NCBI GenBank assembly: GCA_934045905.1 | Contig: OW203761.1 | Location: forward strand, 33,406,964 to 33,470,963 | Source: Leuctra nigra | Taxonomy: Eukaryota; Arthropoda; Insecta; Plecoptera; Leuctridae | Length of the DNA stretch: 64,000 nucleotides | Direction: 5' to 3' | Translations under genes and position numbers: made by a program | Shown here: positions 39,851 through 53,248 of the stretch, one piece after another | Position numbering within the stretch: position 1 is the stretch's first letter | Layout of the letters: every line of letters begins with the position of its first letter | The notes under the pieces: model-generated | Seen by the model: only the letters and a program-made list of their open reading frames with translations | The model's database searches: none | Told to the model about the DNA's origin: nothing

Positions 39851-42800
39851 TATAAAAGTAGATCGTTTTCAGTGATACAAAACAATCAACAAACTGCATT
39901 CCCCGAATGAATTGCATCCACTGATAATATGAATCATCGAAACATGACAAAGTACCGGCACGTTCCTTGAATCAAACCAAGTCAGTCATTCAGCAACAAT
40001 TGTCTGGTCGGTCGGTTATTCAGTATCGTTCAACCGCGCTGCTGAGAACACCCACTGTGAAGAGGTACCTTCATAAGTGTGCTCCAAGACCACGGGATGG
40101 CGCTAGAGAGGCGGTTTCTCGGAGAAAAAAAACTTGAATGCTTTTCCAGTCGTAACCTATGATTATAAAGGGAGTTGTGTGATTGGTAGCAAGAGCATAG
40201 GAACCGCCTTTTCGAGGAGGGGATACGGGATAAAGGGGAGTCGACGTATTGAACAAGATTATAGGGTTTAGGTGCGGATTGGGGATAAGGTTAACTTCAC
40301 ATTCAGTTTGTGTTGTGGAGGCGAACCGGACTGCAGTGCATGTATTTCGTTATACGCATGTGACTTGGAAAGACAACCGGCAGTTTGATATTGGAAATTC
40401 CTCGAAGACAATTAAGACAAGTGATAAGAGAAGGTGGTGTGATAAGGAGCGACAATGTTGACTGATGGACATGTGGGTCGAGCGGGTCAACTCTACATGG
40501 GACAACCAGTGGTGAGTACCTACTTGTCTTGAACGAGTTCCTAGAACAGCGTCAATTACTACAATTACACTTGTACGATGATAGGAGGGAAAACAAATCG
40601 TATTGGAGGAAGTACATTCACATTTTTTTTTAAAATGTGAAACATATGTTTTGAGAACCGGTATTTTTGTAAAATGACATCTCCAATTTACGATGAATTT
40701 ACAACTTTGAAACGTAATAAAGCGCACGAATGCTGTTATAAAGCATATTTTTTTAGATTACCTGACACGAAGATGTTAAATATTTATATCATCTTGATCA
40801 CATTTATTTCGATAGGAAATTATGTTTTACATTCTTGTAATCAAATAATATCATCTTAGATACTAATCTCTGTAATAGGTCCGCCATAAAATTGTCTTCG
40901 AAAACTCGTGTATTTTTTATATTATATTTATAAAAACCGGTTAAAGTATCTCATTTAAAAGAAACCACGACACAAGTAAATACGACGATACTATTTTACA
41001 ATTCAACATCACATTGTAAAGATCAACAGATTATTGCGTGCTAAACTGACATATGTTTCATTAGTTTCATAAATATCGAGGGTTTTATAGAATACGGATT
41101 AGAGGACAAGGATTTGCAATGTTATAACAACTATAAACACATAAACGACGGGGGGATGGACATGTAGCACCTAATCCCTTGCACAAACACGGAACGGTTT
41201 TGAAGGATCACGGGACGGCTAATCTGACAACCATGAACCATCTACTTGACATGGCACAATAGTGTAGAACAGCATGATGCCGATGGTCTTTTCACAACGC
41301 TCTCCCAATACATAATCTAAAGTAGCTCTCCATTTAGTGTTCAACTTGTGGAGGAGAATTGAAAGAGACGAGGAGAAGAGCAATCATGGCGTGTACAATA
41401 ATGGAAACTGACTCGTGAAGAGAACTAATAATCTGATGAAACTCTAAATCACTGTCGGTTGACATTTGGGGCGAGAAAAGAACAATGAGAGATGCAGAAG
41501 CTATTTTCTTAGGACTTTGGTCTTCCTCTTCACACCCCGCTAATGAATAGAAAGCAAGGTCAAATTCAGGGAGGTCAACATTTTTATAAAGTGAACTTCA
41601 TTCTTGTAAGTACGTACTTAGTTGAATGTTCATAATGAATGACAGGAACCTGACATTTTTTGAAATCTTTACCTCATGTCAAATGAACTTCTAAATTCTT
41701 GCCTGGAATATATTTTATTTGTACTCCTCACTATTACACTTATCAAACTTCAATCCTTTTATCTACACAAAATTCCCAAGATTTCACCATAAAGCACAAT
41801 TTGCAATTCACAAATGTCCAATCCGTGACACTAGATATTTTCTGTCATCCATGCCAGCAGGGTTGCCCACAATAACATGCTCTCTAACAGAGAATAGTAA
41901 AAGCACCTTCATTCTCTCCACGATACAAGTGCACGGGTGTAGTATTTCTCTACCCAGCATGTAACTAAAGCACAGGTAGGGTAGTTAGTGTCTGTTGTTA
42001 CTATTGTAGTCACTTCCACCCCTGCAGAGACATGAGGGGGTGTAAAAGAGGGCACTCTAACCTTGTTCCGATGCAGGTACACTTTCTCACGAGGTATACA
42101 ATCGTTTGCGGCGTTTTTCGACAGCACCCTGAGATGTATGTGCTCTGACAGGGTGAATTGGGTAAAAATAAATTATGGAAAAAATCTTTTTAAGTTTGTA
42201 TGAAACAGCGTGAAAACAGAGAGAGGAGAGAGGTCGTGATGTGTTGTGGACGGGTGGATTGGATTGACTTTGAGGGCGACGGACCGAGGTCCAGAAGGTG
42301 CTCGGCGTTTGACGGCTGCGATGCCGCGATCATAGCATATTGATGCCCGAGCTCGGAAACTGACTAGCAAATGACGAGCCGCTTTCAGGATCAACTTGAC
42401 TTTTGCTAAGTCATCCAGTATTAGGGCCAGTAGTGAGTCCTGATTAAGATGTGATTTAAAATAGAGCGTTAACACAAAATAAATAACATCGCATATTTTA
42501 TAGCAATTTTAACTCGAGAACCGTAATCATTCCAAAAATTGAAACATTATAATTCGATCAGGAATTATGGCCTGGACTTATATGAAGATTCAGAATCGTT
42601 TTACTAAACATCATCTCTTATAGAAACCCATATTTACTTAGGCCTGGATAAATAAAGATGTTGGCCCTCCTGCCTAAAATACTCTATAGTCAATCAATTA
42701 TTTCTGGCCGAACAGGAACTTTCGAAACTTGGAAACTAACTTTTCTTGACGTAAACAAAGGACTTGAGTTCAAGTATTTGATCTGTTTTGTAGTAAATGT

Positions 42801-42888
42801 CTTTCAACAAGTTTTCGAAGATTTTTTTCTCAGTTTTGGCCTTGTTGGACATTCTTTGATCCGCATTATTACACCTCGTCGGAGTGTA

Positions 42889-42925
42889 TTCCGCATTCCG
42901 CATTCCGCAAGCAGTGGAATGCGTA
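42889..42925. repeat. GCATTCC tandem with inverted copy
   Basis: TTCCGCA occurs three times in tandem (from 42889) and is followed by an inverted copy, GGAATGCG, making a small hairpin. Confidence 0.6.
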
Positions 42926-44972
42926 GTGGATCCGCAGCGGGGGTTGTCGTGTGCCGCATTTTAGTTCAATCAAATCCAAGCAAACAAGTCGATCGACAGA
43001 GACTTGTTATTGTCACTTATCATTGACAGCGTTGTCAGTTACTGACTTGAAGCTGTTATCAGTGGCATGGGATGGCAAGAGCAAAATCAAGGACATCCAA
43101 AACAAATTGGTCTATGACTTGCGATTTTCAATCAACTTTTAAAAAATATTACTTAATTTTTCCAGCTCAGCTTCGTTTTTAACCCAACAGTTTTAGTTAT
43201 TTTTTGAGTTGCTCATATTATACTCATATATATTATCACTCATATTATAGGTTTTCTAACCACAATTTAACCAAAAAATGTAAATTTCAGAGACCCAAAT
43301 TCGTTTTTAAGAGCTATAAATTAAAAAAAAACTGTCCAAGATGACCTTATCAAATGCAATATAATTTCTGGGCAGCAGAAGTTTCTGTTTTAGCATTGTC
43401 TACAATAATTTGTGAATGCCTCCCCCACCCCCTACATAAGCTGGTGCCATGACGTAATTCCTTGGGACATACCTAAAATTACTCTCTGATTAATGTATTT
43501 TATTACTGCAACTAATTAAAAATGTTTTTATGGTCTCATTTTTATTGTTTTTGAAATAGGTTCTTTTATAAAAAAAAAGTAATAAAAATTATACTAACTT
43601 GGCTTGGAAATTAATTTTTCAGCGTGAAATCCGTAACTAACTATATAGCTATTTTCCACGAATGTACAACTTACATATGTTTTAACACCAATGTAAAGTC
43701 CGGTGATAAAATATAATGGTTATTACTGAAAACTAGGCATTTAATTATACCGACTTCCTGGCGCAAACTCATTCTAAAACGTCTTTAAAATTCTTCTCTT
43801 TCACTGATTTGAAAGACAATAGTCAAGACAAGTCCCAGGGTGTTGTTTTGTTCTCTAAATGCTGTTCATTTCGTCACATGAGTGGCGTAGAAATCGCGAT
43901 TCGAAGCCCTTCACATTTCATCCCTTAAACAATCATAGCAGACGCCCCGCTGTCAAGGTCGGGGTTCCACGGCCAACTTGCAGTAACACTTCACGTCAGA
44001 AACCTTAGAGTCTCAAAACATTTTCCACTCGCAATCTCAGCAAATGTCACGATATTTATTATTATGATTATGATTAGAAAATCATAATTTGTAATACATA
44101 CAGCGAGCGAAGGGGAACGAAATCCAAGTACATGATACATTTTTAACAGCTTTTAAGTCCCTAAAACTTCAAAAGCTTTTCTGTTTCTATACTATGAGTA
44201 GGTAGATATATATATGCTAATCCCCTGAATACAGTTTTAACAATACAAATAATATATAACAAAGAAAATTACTAAGGTCAATCATTCTTTCTAGAGTAAA
44301 ACATTAACTTTTTTTACATGTTGATAAGTCTATAAATTGCATTGTTTTTCCAATCAGTGGTATTTATAATTTATCTATTTATTTCCAACAAACACGCAGT
44401 GTGATGATCTACTTTTCAAAATAATGTCAATTGAACGAATGTTGCGTAACTTTCTGGGATATAAACTTTGGCTATACATCTTTCTTGAAAATACAACTTT
44501 TAAAGTGAATAACAAGAATCGATGTTTCGATCCAATCATAATCTCAAGAAATTAAACGTTCATCTTGGTGAAAAAAATTTAGTTGACATTTTTTGAAGAA
44601 TATTTTCAGTGAGAAAATCGTTTTACATGAAAAAATGTGTATATTTATTTTATTTATTAATAAAATCTCTGTGGAGCTCGAGACTTGATTAACAAAATTA
44701 TCAATGTAATTCAGGCTAAATATACTGTACTTATTAGTATGTAATGCATTCAAATTACTATATTCAGTACACTGTAATCAATGTTACATGCACTTTCAAC
44801 TTTATCCATGGTTTATCCAAGTAATTTCATCCTATAAAACTGAAAAACTAAATAACTCGTTACACGAAACACCGTGATCAATCTAAATAGTCCCGTCCCG
44901 TGAATGACTGCACTATAAATTAATGTAGCACTACATCCACGCTTTAATTCGTGTCAACGGAACTATATTAAG

Positions 44973-45040
44973 ACGGCGTCGTGTCGCCACGGCCATAGGC
45001 GTCTGTTTAGCGACGCCCGATTAACACAAGCGTCGCGGTG
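44973..45040. other. Small CpG-rich patch with GCGACGCC
   Basis: GGCGTCG at 44975, GCGACGCC at 45010-45017 and GCGTCGCGG from about 45030 occur within 70 bp of AT-rich DNA. Confidence 0.5.
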
Positions 45041-48000
45041 CTTGGTGGCAATGTTCCGCAACCGATAGCCACTAGCACGATACATTTACAACTTGAGAAT
45101 AAATTACCCTTTACTCTCGAACCAAAACTATTTAACATACACACTTTGTGTGTTCGATTTAGATGGCCCACCGAGATTCGACGATTATAAGAGTAAGACC
45201 ACACAAAAGAGACGAAATCTGAAACGAAAGAAATGTGAAGTTAAACGATTTAGAATACGTCATTAATTTGTGAAATTTGTGATTGATTTGATAAGTATTT
45301 TATAGTCCTGCGGCATGCGACTCGTATTAGAAGACTTCACCTCCTGAAGCAAAAACTGATGTAAAAACTGTCTTACAGAATGATTCTCCAATGATATCCA
45401 CGTAGGTCGCAAAATAAGATGCAATCAAATATGTCGTTTATTACAGTGACTATAAAGTATATACCTACACTTTTATTGATTATAGTACGACTTTAATGAC
45501 ATAATAATTGTTATACTATCTTATAGAAATACACAAGCACTGTATGTATTTATATTTAATTGACCTCCTATGAAAAATATCGTGAATTAAAAACAATGGA
45601 ATCTTTAACTATTTTTATAAAAATCTTATCGCTGTATAGAAGAATCATTATTTAAATATGCCATCAAGCCAAATTACTTTAATGCAGTTCATGTGATTAT
45701 TATTAGTAATTACTTGGATTATCAGTATTTTATCGCTATAATTGTAAACAAATCAGCAGGTAATGCAAAGGATTCACAGAATTCCATGGAATGTGTGTCA
45801 TATAAAAGTGACAGCCCTATGACAAGTTTTCTGTAAACATGATTACTTTTTGTCATGCACTGTATATCTATCTATACGGTCATATTACATAATGTCATCA
45901 ATGGCATTGATGCCATTGTCCATCGGCATCGATAATAATTTGCTCAGCGAGCAATAATAGAAAGCTGTAGATCAAAACCAAAGCAATTACATCGGAACTA
46001 ACATATGTAAATGATAAACATGATTATGTAATAACATTTTCAGTGACATAGATTTGAAATTCTCGAGTGTTGCAAAACGTTCGCGTATAAAGGTAATTGA
46101 GAGGTGATTATACCCAACTTGCACGTGCAAAAGTTTCAATATCTGACGTCAACTTACTGATCGAATCTGATATCAATTATAACTAGATGTGATCAGAAAG
46201 AACTTCTACTTTCTATAACATACCTAAATATGCCTATAGATTAGCTATCTTGTGGTCACAAAAAGTGGTTGGAATATAATTTTTGAACCTGTTTCACTCT
46301 CTGAGAATGCCCCCGAGACCCCGAGCACCCATTATACAGTTCGTGGTTTTCAGTCTAAAGAATCGAATAGACATTTTTATATTGATGATAAAAATGAGAA
46401 CAGAAACTACATCCAGTATTGCTTGGGATGAAAGATTAGCGTAAAAACTCATGCACTTAGATCTTCAGTCCGACAATTATTGTTGATGAATCGATAGAAT
46501 TCATCGAAAGAATTAAAACGTTCAAGTAAGTTGTAACTGTTTTTACATGAAAACAATCAAATTGAAAAATATCAAACCCACAACCATGAGTTATCTCTTG
46601 ATGTCTCTATACGTAGGACTATATAATTATCTCTGTATAGGTACTTCTAGCGTATACTAGCTTATACACAACACAACAGGGAATTATAGGTTTAGTTTAT
46701 TTCGACACTTTCACATGTGGATGAATGCAGAATGCTTGAATTACATAAAGATCAAGCTGAATTCATAGACCAAGATCACAAAATTTCAAAATAACTGTTT
46801 TACACTATTCTTCAATTTATGTTTTTCAATAGTCTCATATATTTGTTCTGTTGTTATTGATTCAAAACGATGGTCCGTTGGCGAGTCAATCAAAAATATA
46901 TAGCAATATCATAATTATGTAATATCTACTGCTTATGAAATCGAATTAGGTGCTAATTAAATCAAATTTGAGGACAACTAGTTTGACGTTCTATTTTAGT
47001 ATGAAATTCGAATTCAGAATACGTTTCAAGAATGACATTGAGATTAACGCCAAGAAAGTCGATCAAATTGTCGCAATGGGCAGCTTGCCCTCGCGATTCG
47101 ATTGGTGATGAGTGGCCAATCCGGAGGCCGAGATTCGCAATAAAGTTCCTGCAAGGAAGCAATCTCAGGAAATCTTTCCCCGGGGAGAACTGCGGTGTAC
47201 ATAAAACACCATCGCATCGCGCAGAATGTCGGGAGACAAGAGACCACTTTATTTATAGCAACATTCACCGAGGAGAATAGCTACAATAAAACTGAAATAC
47301 CGATCTTGAAACTCGAAACGAACTATTGATGGGATGCAGAAACAATCTTGAGATCGATTTCTAACACCAACTGGTAGAAAAATGAGAGGTAATAAAAGCG
47401 TATTTTCTCTCCAAAGACATTTACCTCAATTGTGGCTAACATTTTTGTTCAAATAGATTACTCTAGAATAAACTATTAGTGCTTTACATCGAGAAATCCA
47501 TATAGATGCTTTTAGCTATTCTTGAATCTCAATTGAAAATCAATAGGGAAATGTTATAGCAGAGTGGCAACATGATAATGCTGTGCTGAGGTTCGAACCA
47601 TGGTTCGATGGTTCGAGTCTTCGATTGCAGATTGAAGGCAATGTGTGGGAATCGGCGTGTGTTGAACGAGAATCTATTGAAATAATCTTCCAGCAAGAGA
47701 GAATCAAAACGTCCGTCCAAACCAAACAGAGCTAAACGAACGATATTCACAGCTCCGCGTTTTACCTTAGCTGAGAGAGCACTTTTCTCATGGCATTTTA
47801 TAAGAATTACAAATGATACGTCAAATAAATGTATTTACAACATCCATCAGTGCTAATTAAACTCGTAACCCCTCTTCGTCGAAATATCATTTTTATTTCT
47901 CAATTTTTTACCATGTTGAAAATGAAACAATTAAAAAGTTCTCTGCCAAGGTCGAACGACTTGTAGTAAAGTTTGTTGTGGATATTATGAACATGACAGT

Positions 48001-50020
48001 ATGTATACTAGTTTAAATAGGAGGCCATAGGCTAATTGGAAGCCGGTCCGTTTAAAAAAAAAATGGAACGATTTATGGCAATATTTTCTTGACATAACAA
48101 TAATCTCGAGTTAAGTCACGGTTAACTCCATGGCAACTAATTAAAAAACTACTGTGCATTTAAGCTAATGTTAGTAAGTTATTATAAAATGATGGGCGAA
48201 GCTACTCTACATACGATACCCAGTAGGTCATGTTTAATCAAATATAAAGCAGTAGCTGAAGCAAGATGCTAAACAATGTGTTCGAGAAATCAACTTGACA
48301 ACTCATTGACTATGTGAGAGTTGGAAGTCGCTGTGAGGCACAGATAATTAACCTGCAGAGAGAAGAGTAATCTATATCCATGTGAACAATATCTTGGCCG
48401 GCTACCAAACTCCAAACGGGAGCAATTATAAATCCTTCCCAGACACTGCGAGCCCCGATAGCTTTAAAGAGGAAAGCGAATAGATTATGTTAGGTGCCAT
48501 CCTTTATTAGAAGATGTTATAGTCAAAACTCATCAAAAAATATCTATTTTAATTACCTATACTAGATTTACAAAAACACCTGTCTAACCTTTTTAATACA
48601 ATCCTATTATTCTAATATCTCTTGAGACGTTTCGTTATCAATTTCTTACAAACTCAAAAGGAAATATCTTATTAAAGACAAAAACACAGTTAATTTTACA
48701 GCGTTAATTAAGCGAGATTTTATCAATGTAATATATAAGAAGAACACAAATTATGCAGATTCTACAAACCCTCCCAATAATATGAAGCTTCTGCACACCT
48801 TTAGGCTATTGTAAAACATAATTGTATTGACTTGACTGGCAATAAAATTCAAATTTCTTCCACTAATAAACCACCTCTCCCCCATACATAACCAACACCC
48901 CGCTCCTGATTGGTGGAATTACTTGGGGGGTTGTTGGTAAAACTCAATCATCGTTTGTGTATTGTGTTTTGTTGAACACACATCTGCCAGAGTGCAGATC
49001 GATTCCAGTTGCAGAGCATGTCCATGCAACTCGCCGCCTCGGGCGAGTTCTAACTTTCAACTCATTAATTTCATGCACGGCAAAAGAAATAATCCTCGAA
49101 ATACCAATGTTCGTGCAGCATAAGTACACTCAATGTCAATGACACTCTTAGCCACTGGACCAACACTCGAACAAATATAACTCATTCAGGATTTCAACCA
49201 AAATTATAGGTTTTGAAAGAATTTCTATTATTTACGAGGTACGTTTTAAAATAATTGCGTGTTATTTTTTTAATAATATTAAGTGTGTGCTTCTCGTGAT
49301 TATTTTCATGTAATTTAAGACAGTCTACAATCATGGAGAAATTATACATTAATTCCGCAAGATAATGTAATACAGTTTTAATTTTATAAAATTTAATGGG
49401 TTCCTTCTACAAATCCTCGATCTCCGTTGATGCCCATGGACAGGGTGAAGCGGCACAAGTAGAGAGATCAAATGGTCGCCTAAACCATTCAAACAGTTCG
49501 AGATGTTTTTTCAATCTGAATAGAATTCGCAACAACATCTATACAATTGCAATTCGAACTAAATTATATCCGCTTGAATAAGCTCCTTGTGTTCAAATGA
49601 CATTTTCCTCTCTCCATTTGATTGGCGTCTTGAAAAATAAGACATGTTTGTATACGTGGGTTGCTCTAGAAAACTGACAATATTACTGAGCATAGGAGAG
49701 ATAGGTACGCGGAAATGCTACACTTTCGAAAGCAAATATATTGTAGAATGTAATGTGTGTACCTACTTATTGATTGAATTATTAGAAATAGATCTGGAAG
49801 CCCCAAGTGGTCAAGAGTCTGAACTATAGACAATCAATAAGACAATTCTTCTCTGTCCATTTGCATTTGTTTCCTTACCAAAGGAAATAAAATGTTTCAC
49901 AAGATCGTATATGTTTGATAACATTGTGAATAACAGAAAAATATGCATGGTGCATGACTAATTTCTATAAGAAACGTTTCTTTGCTTCCTTTTTGGTTTG
50001 ATGTGTAGCAAACATTTCTC

Positions 50021-50032
50021 GTGGAGGTGCCG
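50021..50032 (+). repeat. Dispersed 12-mer GTGGAGGTGCCG, copy 9
   Basis: Core with the TG-type right side (GCCGTGTTTC), the same right flank as the 39509 copy. The reverse complement of a partial core (GACACCTCTA) follows about 35 bases later. Confidence 0.8.
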
Positions 50033-52025
50033 TGTTTCATACAAAAGTCATTGTGACACCTCTAGTTAGGCCAAGTTACTTTAATTTAACACTCTTTCAT
50101 TTTTCTTTTCAAAGATTAAGACGTAGATTACGAGGGGAAAAAGCGAACACAATACCTTTGATTATAGTGAGTAATGACAAATGAAAAGTTGGAAAAGAAA
50201 CTAAATTGAGTTATACTAACATATTATATTGTGTTGATTTTGGAGAGAAAAACTACAAAGGTTTTGTAACTCTGTGGTAACGAATGCAATTATAGCAGAT
50301 TAGGTTTGATAAGGTTTAATCTTATTCTTGGAAACAATTTTAGAACCACGTAAATGTCGCCTTATGAGGCAGGCAGTGTAATCTATAGCCACCAAAAACT
50401 GTCAGAACTAATCGACGAACTGCGTGCGGAAAACCGAAACCGAAAACACGAGTTCTCTTTCACATTTGAGTCGAAAAACGATTGTGATGTTTTTAATGAA
50501 GAAATTGAAAACATTAGTCCACCGCACACCGGAAACCGCGCATTTTCGCGACGCTCCGTTTGTGTTTTCATGTGATAAGTGGAGTCGATTTAGTCGAACA
50601 TCTTCGTGTTCTCTCCCCTATCTCATGCATTGTGCGATGTTCGGCAGCCACCACATCCACCACATGGCGGCGTTTATTCACTCACAGGCGCAATTAGCCG
50701 ATCACGAGCCAATAGAGACATCAACTAACTAGAGTTCGAGTAAAACTTTGAAAAACACGGCTTGATGAAAGTCAATGCGATGATTGTACAGAAGAGACAT
50801 CGGAGATCAAGTGTAATTGACTAACTCAATCACAATTTAGAAAATTACTCAATTTGACACAAGTATATGGTAGTGGAACCAAAGAGTTACAGTTTTAATT
50901 ACATATTCGATAATTATCTTAATTCCACATTTGATTGAATGAAATCAATCTACAATAATCAGTGGAAATTTAAAATATTTTACTCAATGAAATTCGTGTA
51001 GCCATATAAAAGCAGTTTTATTTGATTATAGGTGAAAGAAGTTAAATTAAATATTGCTAAATGCCAAAATCAGCTAAATCACAAATATTTGCTTTTCCTT
51101 TAAAGCATAAAAGTGCTGTACAAAAGTGTCGAGTACATCATAAGGAACTGTGTAAATAATTAAAAATAACTGCCCTAACGCAGACCTCACAAGGACGTAT
51201 CTAAATTGGAAACATTAGTAAACTTTCCTGGTCTCAATATTTGTTATTCGGACAACGTTCTGTTCTCTATTCCAAAACCTCGACATATGCGTCTATAATC
51301 CGACCCCGGTCACCCCTCACACCAATTTAGCGTGAAGCCGACCCTAAAACATACAGATGTTTACTCTAATGCTAGTATATAATACTCTCGATTTACATGG
51401 TGTAAAATCTCGAGTGTGTGTAACCATGTAATATTGTGTTAGTGTCGACATGCGTTTGGTCCAGGTAACGAATGATGGTGCTAGATGATGCTAGATCCGT
51501 CATTAAGAGTCCATTAGCTTATCCGCCGGAGCCATCCTCTTCGTCTTCTCTTCTGGCGAGAGAATGACTTGGCGAGATTTCATATTTGTACAGGCTAATA
51601 CGAAGGCTACACCTTTAAGGAGCCGCCAATAGGCAAGGGGGGGGCATTATGGACAATGATAACCAAATATATTACAACTCATTTTGGAAGTTACCTACAG
51701 CTACTTAATTGTGAAGAGCTTTGGAGCTTTGAAAACTCGAAGAAAAACGTGTTATAAAATATTATTAATTTTTCAATGACACAAAAATGTAAACACACTG
51801 TTTCAGTTTTAAATTCTTGATTTTTGTGACATAAAAATCTTGCTTTTAGCAAAAAATCTTGCTTGCTTTTTGCATTTTCTGGTAAATCAATCAAGTACTG
51901 TGAATACGGAGCAAAAGAAAAAGGTGTAATTGGAACATTTGGGAATATATTTCACTTTCAGTATTTCATTAGAACATATGTCCCTATTCATCAGATAGTA
52001 GACATGAGGTGGTGACAGCTGAGCA

Positions 52026-52037
52026 CGGCACCTCCAC
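52026..52037 (-). repeat. Dispersed 12-mer GTGGAGGTGCCG, copy 10
   Basis: Minus-strand core with a TG-type right side (GCCGTGCTCAGCTG), partly like the 39340 flank. It lies about 750 bp before the candidate Sp8/9 promoter. Confidence 0.8.
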
Positions 52038-52179
52038 TGCAGCTTGAAATGACAGTGTGCAGCGAAAGCTCTGTTGATATTCATGCTTTGGTTTCTGTGG
52101 AAATGCGAACCGGCTGTACCATTGTTTTAAGTGAGTTTCCTCTCGGATCAATAGCGAATGTCTTTGAAAACCTTTTCGT

Positions 52180-52312
52180 TGGTCTCGCGTCGCCACCAAT
52201 CACTGAGAAGTGGGCGTCGCCGCGACGCCTCTCATCAAGACGTCGATGTAAACGACGCCGAGTGCCAAGCGTCTTATTGCTTCTCCACACCCGTCAGTCA
52301 TTCGCGATATAA
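52180..52312. other. CpG-rich patch upstream of Sp8/9
   Basis: GGCGTCGCCGCGACGCC (52213-52229) forms a near-perfect dyad, with further ACGACGCC and GTGCCAAGCGTC. It lies about 500 bp before the candidate promoter and may belong to the regulatory region. Confidence 0.45.
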
Positions 52313-52746
52313 TATCAAGATCCATTAGCTAAATGCCTCGGGGCTTCGGGAATAAACTGGACGACATTACCGCATCAATCAACTGCATTATCATATCAAT
52401 TGATTCATAAATCAATATTTCATTGCAAATCGATCACTAATCGCTTCTAAGCGTTTTGCAATATCTTTCACATAGGACAAGTTCCGCATGCCATTCAACC
52501 TTCTTGTTTGATGAAACCTGAGAAAACTAATCTCAAAAAACACACTCAGCTGTTACGAAAGGTCGAGTCGAGAAATTGATCTTGAATGAGTTTTTAAGAA
52601 AACGCACCCCTTCCCACGTTTAACAAGAAAAACACTTTACCTTTCTCATTTCCTACCATTTAGATTCATAATGTCATAATAGTATATTTATGTAAGGAGC
52701 AGACTCACCCATTTCAAAGAAAACTAATTTTAATTAATTTTTAATC

Positions 52747-52780
52747 ATAAATATGGGAGACCTCTTTGGCGGTCAGTCAG
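52747..52780 (+). promoter_or_regulatory. Candidate Sp8/9 core promoter (TATA-like plus initiator)
   Basis: CATAAATA (52746-52753) lies 22-29 bases before the A of TCAGTC (52773-52778), a full match to the arthropod initiator TCA(G/T)TY. The sequence changes sharply from AT-rich to GC-rich exactly here, as expected at a transcription start. No DPE-like element was seen 28 bases downstream. The prediction rests on spacing and composition only. Confidence 0.35.
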
Positions 52781-53167
52781 CTCCGTCTGCAGTAGGCGCT
52801 CGCCCCTCTCGCCATCGGTGTTTGTTGTTGGGTCCAGGAGCCACCGGGCTCGTAAATCACGGCATCGAGGCGCCGTCAAAGGTCGGTGGGGTGTTGGAGT
52901 CGGCGATCTCCACACTGACGACGGAGTAAAGCGAGAGGCGTGGTCGGTGGCGCTGATGGAAGTTGGTTTTCTTCATCCGCTCCGCACTCTCCTCCACTGC
53001 TACTAATCATCCCGAGCTTTGTTTCACCCTGCTCCGAGAACTGACCGGGCACTCTTGCCCCGTGTCGGTGACTTCTAATGTTAGGAAGATACTAATGGGT
53101 CGGGTCCTCGACTCAGACTTTAATTTCCTCTGGACCCATCTCAGTTACGCTCGTTTCAACTGAAAGT
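52775..53167 (+). other. Sp8/9: Proposed 5' UTR of Sp8/9 with three upstream ORFs
   Basis: This GC-rich block lies between the candidate start site and the proposed ATG. It contains three short upstream ORFs: 52956-53006 (16 codons), 53078-53095 (5 codons) and 53095-53163 (22 codons). The stop of the second overlaps the start of the third (TAATG), and the third ends four bases before the proposed main ATG. All three uORF starts have C at -3, a weak context, whereas the main ATG has A at -3. That pattern would suit leaky scanning and reinitiation. No longer frame here resembles a known protein. Confidence 0.35.
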
Positions 53168-53248
53168 ATGACCTTTTGTAAAGTGGTCATCTCATCAGTT
53201 TCCGATTCACCCTCGACATTGATTAATTTGACCACTCCTGCGAGCTAT
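53168..53248 (+). CDS. Sp8/9: Proposed first coding exon of the Sp8/9 gene
   Basis: I infer this exon; it is not proven. ATG at 53168 has A at position -3, a good insect start context. It opens a 27-codon frame beginning MTFCKVVISSVSDSPS and ending in TTPASY, directly before a strong donor GTAAGC at 53249-53254. The junction is phase 0, matching the phase-0 acceptor at 53742, and the joined product is 486 residues, a usual length for Sp8/9. The splice would give [15 protein letters not shown]. As I recall, vertebrate Sp9 also has a short first coding exon ending just before EEPRFGTTPLAML, so the intron position would be conserved. The N-terminal residues themselves have no motif I recognise. 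An alternative start, ATG at 51450 with CAG|GTAACG after five codons, also fits phase 0 but has no promoter-like context. Confidence 0.5.

Larger units (their letters stand above)
39531..52746. other. Non-coding stretch upstream of Sp8/9
   Basis: AT-rich DNA with scattered CpG-rich patches (about 42240-42370, 45.0, 47.0-47.2 and 50.35-50.73 kb). No convincing exon was found. By position it is a candidate for Sp8/9 regulatory elements, which is inference only. Confidence 0.4.

Noticed and set aside
50354..50575. 73-codon ORF with a charged, helix-like stretch (KLSELIDELRAENRNRK)
   Set aside because: Plausible-looking residues but no known family, no clear promoter and an equally long frame on the opposite strand.
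51450..51464. Alternative first exon ATG CGT TTG GTC CAG before GTAACG, phase 0
   Set aside because: Only five codons with no promoter or compositional support; the 53168 exon fits better. Kept as a fallback.
52753..52929. 58-codon frame starting MGDLFGGQSAPSAVG in the GC-rich block
   Set aside because: It starts upstream of the predicted initiator, has no good donor and no recognised domain; more likely leader sequence.
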